Shown: positions 60,745-64,000 of the stretch, one piece after another
How the letters are laid out: the number at the start of each line of letters is the position of its first letter
Position numbering within the stretch: position 1 is the first letter of the stretch
NCBI GenBank assembly: GCA_964632545.1
Contig: CAZWBQ010000006.1
Coordinates: forward strand, 1-64,000
Source: UBA7398 sp964632545
GTDB taxonomy: Bacteria; Actinomycetota; Actinomycetes; Nanopelagicales; Nanopelagicaceae
Length of the DNA stretch: 64,000 nucleotides
Direction of reading: 5' to 3'
Notes under the pieces: model-generated
The model's database searches: none
What the model was told of the DNA's origin: nothing
Seen by the model: the letters and a program-made list of their open reading frames with translations, nothing else
Made by a program: the position numbers and the translations under genes

Positions 60745-61851
60745 CTATTTGTTATCAAAAACTTTTATTGAACCCTTATAACACGCAATCCAAGTCCTAT
60801 TATTGATTGGTTCATAGGTAACTCCAATCGGATCTGCACATACTTTTAAAGTTTGTAGTATTTTAAAATCACTTGTTCTTATCTTGGACACTGTTCCACT
60901 ATTGAAATTCACGACAAAAAGCGCAGTTCCATCCGTTGAAATATCTAAACTTCGTGCGGCTTGACCTGTTTTCACAGTCTTAATAACTTTATTTTGGGCA
61001 AGGTCGAAAGCAACAACTTTCCCGGAAGCATTTAGCGTTGCATAAATAGTTTTTTGATCTGGCGAAAAAACTAAGGCGCGTGGGTTCGACCCAATTGGCA
61101 GGGTTTTATCTGCGAAGGTTTTTAAGTCAATTTGGTGAATTACGGTGCCACCCATTTGGGCTACGTAAGCAAATGCAGAATCGTTAGAAACTGTGATTCC
61201 GCGAGGGTAAGGTCCAATCATAATTTTCTTCACAACTTTTTGGGAAGCTACTGAAATAACTTGAATATCGTAAGAACACCAATGTGATACAAGAATGTAC
61301 TTATTGTCTGGGGTAACTTTTACAACTTTGGGAACCGTGCCAACTTTGTAAACTGCATCAATTTTGAAAGTGTCAAGACTTATTCGATATAGAAAACTGG
61401 AGTCGTATCCAGAATTAGGCGTACAAACATCGTGCCCCTCATGATTAAATCCTTTGCCATACATCGCATAATTAGTTACATATAAGTACTTGCCATCTGG
61501 TGAGTATGCACCTTCAACAGGAGCACCTTGATGTGTGCCGGTATATCCAGAGAAGCCAAACGCGGTTAGATCTACGCGATCTGGAACGGTTGCTTTCAGT
61601 TCGAAAGTATTGGAATCATAAAAAGTGACAGAGTGTTTATACATCATGTTATGCGCACTAACTAGACCGGTCGGAGAAGCTAGCACCGATTTAGGTTGGA
61701 TATCACCAAAAATCGTTTTAATTAAAACTAATTTAGTTTGGTCTGAAGTGATTGAATCATCGGCAATTGCACCATTGTAAATTGCACCATTGGAAATTAT
61801 TATTAAAGTTATTAAGATGAAAGAAAAGTGGCGCAATCTCCGCTTGGACAT
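60745..61851 (-). CDS. secreted YVTN/YncE-like beta-propeller protein
   Basis: A 368-residue protein with a hydrophobic N-terminal signal (residues 8-30) and repeated blades of the form PDGKYLYVTNY, PDNKYILVSHW, NDSAFAYVAQM, PDQKTIYATLN and TDGTALFVVNF, about 40 residues apart, typical of a seven-bladed YVTN propeller. The signal-peptide end has a small internal repeat NGAIYNGAIAD. Such proteins bind surface ligands or act as scaffolds; no catalytic residues are evident. Its start codon lies in a 13-bp inverted repeat. Confidence 0.8.
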   Translation of the reverse strand: MSKRRLRHFSFILITLIIISNGAIYNGAIADDSITSDQTKLVLIKTIFGDIQPKSVLASPTGLVSAHNMMYKHSVTFYDSNTFELKATVPDRVDLTAFGFSGYTGTHQGAPVEGAYSPDGKYLYVTNYAMYGKGFNHEGHDVCTPNSGYDSSFLYRISLDTFKIDAVYKVGTVPKVVKVTPDNKYILVSHWCSYDIQVISVASQKVVKKIMIGPYPRGITVSNDSAFAYVAQMGGTVIHQIDLKTFADKTLPIGSNPRALVFSPDQKTIYATLNASGKVVAFDLAQNKVIKTVKTGQAARSLDISTDGTALFVVNFNSGTVSKIRTSDFKILQTLKVCADPIGVTYEPINNRTWIACYKGSIKVFDNK

Positions 61852-61862
61852 TGCGCCACTTT
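61825..61862 (-). terminator. 13-bp perfect inverted repeat spanning the start codon of the propeller gene
   Basis: AAAGTGGCGCAAT (61825-61837) and its exact complement (61850-61862) flank a 12-base loop. On the minus strand the stem is followed by TCTTTC after three T of the arm, as in a terminator for the upstream His/Asp-rich gene, whose stop is about 25 bases before. The ATG of the propeller gene (61851-61849) straddles stem and loop. TAAAGT, seven bases before that ATG, could be a leaderless -10 box inside the arm. Confidence 0.6.
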
Positions 61863-61886
61863 ATCTATTTAGATTGAATTAAGCGA

Positions 61887-62363
61887 TTAATCATCACCTT
61901 CGTTATCATCGCGGCCAGATTTATGATCGCCGCCATGGCCAGGACGCTTGTGGTGATCTTCACCATTCTCATCGCCATTTTTGGCGCCGTTTGGAACGAC
62001 CGGTGTCGGAATTTTAGGAAGAGTTGCAGGATTTGAAGCAGTAGGTAGAGGTGAATTAGGGTTTGTAGATTCACTCTGCATTGAATTTGGTGCACTTGCA
62101 TTAGGTTGTTTTGGATCAATTGTCGTTGGTGCAATTTGGTTTTGCGAATTTAAATTAGCGCTTACTTGAATTGCAGTAGGAGCTTTAGCATCGGAAGGTG
62201 ATTTTGATAGTCCGTATGTGGTAGCAGCAAGAGCAATGGCAATGATTCCTAATACTGGTGCAACGCGATTCTTTTTTACTCGGTTTACCGGATTAGATTT
62301 TTCATTGGAATCGTCGGCAATATGCTCGAACCATTCTGGTTTTTCTTGCGGTTGATTTGTCAT
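61887..62363 (-). CDS. single-pass membrane protein with His/Asp/Gly-rich tail, function unknown
   Basis: A 158-residue protein: cytoplasmic charged N-terminus (1-35), one membrane helix (about 36-53), then a low-complexity Pro/Ser/Asn/Thr linker of about 75 residues and a terminal segment rich in His, Asp, Gly and Lys (HHKRPGHGGDHKSGRDDNEG). Orientation by the positive-inside rule puts the tail outside. The tail could bind divalent metal or wall polymers. I recognise no domain. It is upstream of the propeller gene on the same strand and may act with it at the cell surface. Confidence 0.6.
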   Translation of the reverse strand: MTNQPQEKPEWFEHIADDSNEKSNPVNRVKKNRVAPVLGIIAIALAATTYGLSKSPSDAKAPTAIQVSANLNSQNQIAPTTIDPKQPNASAPNSMQSESTNPNSPLPTASNPATLPKIPTPVVPNGAKNGDENGEDHHKRPGHGGDHKSGRDDNEGDD

Positions 62364-62428
62364 GTCAGAAAAGTATCTGGCAAAACTGAGAATAAACAGG
62401 GAGCCGTAGTTAAGTTTCCTGAGTAAAA

Positions 62429-62467
62429 GTGGCCAATCTCTTCATCAAGGTGGGTAGGGTGGCCAAT
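62429..62467 (+). repeat. direct repeat GTGGCCAAT x2 upstream of ctaB
   Basis: GTGGCCAAT occurs at 62429-62437 and 62459-62467, 30 bases apart (three helical turns), flanking a possible -10 box TAGGGT (62455-62460) just before the GTG start of ctaB. The spacing suits cooperative binding of a regulator. Confidence 0.35.
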
Positions 62468-62468
62468 T

Positions 62469-63341
62469 GTGAAGGAAAAAAGTATCTCCCCCTATATAGC
62501 GCTGATGAAATTGCGGGTCGTTGAACTGCTTCTGGTTACAACTTTGCCTTCATTATTTCTAGCTGCCCATGGTTCGCCTCCATTAGGGATTTCAATTGCA
62601 ACGCTAATTGGGGGAACTTTGGCTGCGGGGGCAGCTAATGCTTTTAATCAAGTGATCGAAAGTGATGTCGATAAATTGATGGGCCGGACTTCAAAGCGTC
62701 CGATTGCGAGCGGGAAAATTACGGAAGCACAAGCACTTTATTTTGCATTTTGCATAACAATTCTCGCGCTAGTAATTATGGCAATTTGGACTACACCACT
62801 TGCAACTGGGCTGACAGTTGCTGCCATAACTTTTTATGTCTTTATTTACACAATTGGCTTAAAACGCCGAACTTCACAGAACATAGTTTGGGGTGGAATC
62901 GCAGGCTGCTTTCCGGTAGTCATTGGATGGGCCGCAATAACAGGTGATCTTTCTGCAACTTCTATCTGGTTCTTCTTATTAATTTTTTTCTGGACGCCAC
63001 CACATTTTTGGGCACTTGCCATTAAATATAAAGACGATTACGCAAAAGCTGGAATTCCGATGTTGCCAGTTGTGGCTCCGATGAAAAATGTTGCGCTGCA
63101 AATGTGGTTCCACACGATCGCGATGGTAGTGACTTCTTATTTTGTGGTTACAACAGCCGGGTTACCAAATTGGATTTTAATTTTGACTGGGATTCTAGGT
63201 TTAGGTTTCATTTGGCTGATGACTAAATTAAAAGGTGATAAATCTGCAGTTGATAAAGCTGCTGCGGCTATATTTCATGGATCAATTACATATCTCAGCG
63301 CATTCTCAGTTCTATTGGTAATTGGCGCGATTGTTATATAA
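62469..63341 (+). CDS. ctaB: protoheme IX farnesyltransferase (haem O synthase)
   Basis: Adds a farnesyl group to haem b to give haem O for haem-copper oxidases. A 290-residue UbiA-family prenyltransferase with about nine helices. The first Asp-rich motif is NQVIESDVDKLMGRT (about 59-73) and the second loop YKDDYAKAGIPMLP (about 195). The GTG start at 62469 lacks a clear Shine-Dalgarno. Presence implies an aa3-type oxidase elsewhere in addition to cytochrome bd here. Confidence 0.93.
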   Translation: MKEKSISPYIALMKLRVVELLLVTTLPSLFLAAHGSPPLGISIATLIGGTLAAGAANAFNQVIESDVDKLMGRTSKRPIASGKITEAQALYFAFCITILALVIMAIWTTPLATGLTVAAITFYVFIYTIGLKRRTSQNIVWGGIAGCFPVVIGWAAITGDLSATSIWFFLLIFFWTPPHFWALAIKYKDDYAKAGIPMLPVVAPMKNVALQMWFHTIAMVVTSYFVVTTAGLPNWILILTGILGLGFIWLMTKLKGDKSAVDKAAAAIFHGSITYLSAFSVLLVIGAIVI

Positions 63342-63350
63342 GGTGAAGTT

Positions 63351-64000
63351 ATGTCGGAGCTAGCAATTTCAGTAAAAGATTTAACAAAAAATTATGGCGC
63401 TCGCGTTGCGGTATCACACGCTACTTTTGATGTTCCTTACGGCACGATTTGCGGCTTTGTCGGTCCAAACGGTTCTGGAAAAACTACCACCATTCGAATG
63501 ATGCTAGGGCTAGTGCGCACAACTGGTGGCACCGGTGAAATATTAGGTGAGTCAATAACTCATCCTGAAAAATATTTACCAAAAGTTGGAGCAATGATTG
63601 AAGGTCCAGCTTTTTACCCAGCGCTCTCCGGAAAAGAAAATTTAAATGTTTTAGCGTCACTGGGTGGGTTTTCCAGAGATCGTGTGCAACCGTTATTGGA
63701 AAAGGTTGGTCTAGGGGATCGTGGAAACTCAAAATTCAAAACCTATTCGCTTGGAATGAAGCAGCGCTTAGGAATTGCTGCAGCGTTATTGCCTAACCCA
63801 AAATTATTAGTTCTTGATGAACCAACTAATGGGTTAGACCCAGCCGGAATCCAAGAAGTACGAGAATTGATTAGAGATCTGGCAAGTGATGGCACAACCG
63901 TTTTCGTCTCTTCGCACTTACTTAGTGAAATCGAAATGATCAGCGAATACTTAGTAATGCTTCGTGACGGCAAAGTTATTTTCTATGGGAAAACCAATGA
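63351..64000 (+). CDS. ABC transporter ATP-binding protein (BcrA-like), 3' end cut by window
   Basis: An open frame of 216 complete codons running off the window. Walker A GPNGSGKTT (about 41-49), signature YSLGMKQR (about 131), Walker B LLVLDEPTNGLD (about 150) and SSHLLSE are present; the Leu in SLGM for SGGQ is common in this branch of ABC-2 exporters for antibiotics or lipids. AAGGTG precedes the ATG. It starts nine bases after ctaB, so it may be cotranscribed; a permease gene is expected beyond the window. Confidence 0.9.
   Translation, partial: MSELAISVKDLTKNYGARVAVSHATFDVPYGTICGFVGPNGSGKTTTIRMMLGLVRTTGGTGEILGESITHPEKYLPKVGAMIEGPAFYPALSGKENLNVLASLGGFSRDRVQPLLEKVGLGDRGNSKFKTYSLGMKQRLGIAAALLPNPKLLVLDEPTNGLDPAGIQEVRELIRDLASDGTTVFVSSHLLSEIEMISEYLVMLRDGKVIFYGKTN

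Noticed and set aside
1..64000. CRISPR arrays, insertion sequences, prophage or integrase genes
   Set aside because: No spaced repeats, transposase, integrase or phage structural motifs were seen in any frame.

Overview
The window is a densely packed chromosomal segment of a low-GC (roughly 40%) actinobacterium. Evidence for Actinobacteria: a GuaB1-type IMP-dehydrogenase-related protein, a cydABDC operon, an actinobacterial-style SPOUT methyltransferase, and many genes that start within a few bases of where a sigma70 -10 box would begin the transcript (leaderless mRNAs). The low GC, very short intergenic gaps and 4-20 base gene overlaps recall streamlined freshwater lineages such as acI/Nanopelagicales; this placement is inference. 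TGA, TAA and TAG are all used as stops. No transposase, phage gene, CRISPR array or rRNA was seen, and no gene-free stretch exceeds about 200 bases.

Left part (1-10.2 kb): a truncated FAD amine/amino-acid oxidase, pyrrolidone-carboxylate peptidase, an iodotyrosine-deiodinase-like nitroreductase, a YczE-type membrane protein, an operon of FAD hydroxyacid dehydrogenase + acetoacetate-decarboxylase-family protein + SDR, then an aldo-keto reductase, ribokinase-type sugar kinase, DapA-family aldolase and KduD-like dehydrogenase.

Centre (10.2-40.7 kb): a large sugar/sugar-acid catabolic island. It holds a CUT1 sugar ABC transporter without its own ATPase plus an UlaG-like lactonase; an enolase-superfamily dehydratase, FGGY kinase, FMN L-lactate-type dehydrogenase and degenerate YrdC-like protein; an Ldh2-family dehydrogenase; a GntR/FCD regulator; an SDR with E1-alpha, E1-beta and a lone 82-residue lipoyl domain but no E2/E3; a 2-hydroxyacid dehydrogenase; and a rightward operon of FAH hydrolase, SDR, KDPG-type aldolase, AceE-like transketolase, second 2-hydroxyacid dehydrogenase, ABM-domain protein and pyruvate phosphate dikinase. 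An oligopeptide-type ABC transporter, a second Ldh2-family enzyme and a hydratase follow. The shared logic appears to be oxidation and dehydration of sugar acids to 2-keto-3-deoxy acids, cleavage to pyruvate and lactate or other hydroxyacids, and return of pyruvate to PEP. Six similar 15-bp palindromic sites lie at the promoters of these units, including the GntR gene itself, so one regulator may control the island.

Right part (40.7-64 kb): a DrrA/NodI-type exporter, a beta-alanine-type aminotransferase divergent from CoA-acylating semialdehyde dehydrogenase, a HemL-like aminotransferase, cydABDC, a PAP2 phosphatase, guaB1, tRNA-Arg, a TPR protein, an MFS transporter, a SPOUT methyltransferase, a DMT permease, a DacB-type carboxypeptidase, a secreted YVTN propeller, a His/Asp-rich single-pass protein, ctaB, and the start of an ABC ATPase. 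These look mostly like ordinary housekeeping and respiratory genes.

Noteworthy RNA-level structure: two terminator-like hairpins sit across start codons (11.7 kb and 61.85 kb), and a 15-bp stem separates the oligopeptide-binding protein gene from its permeases.
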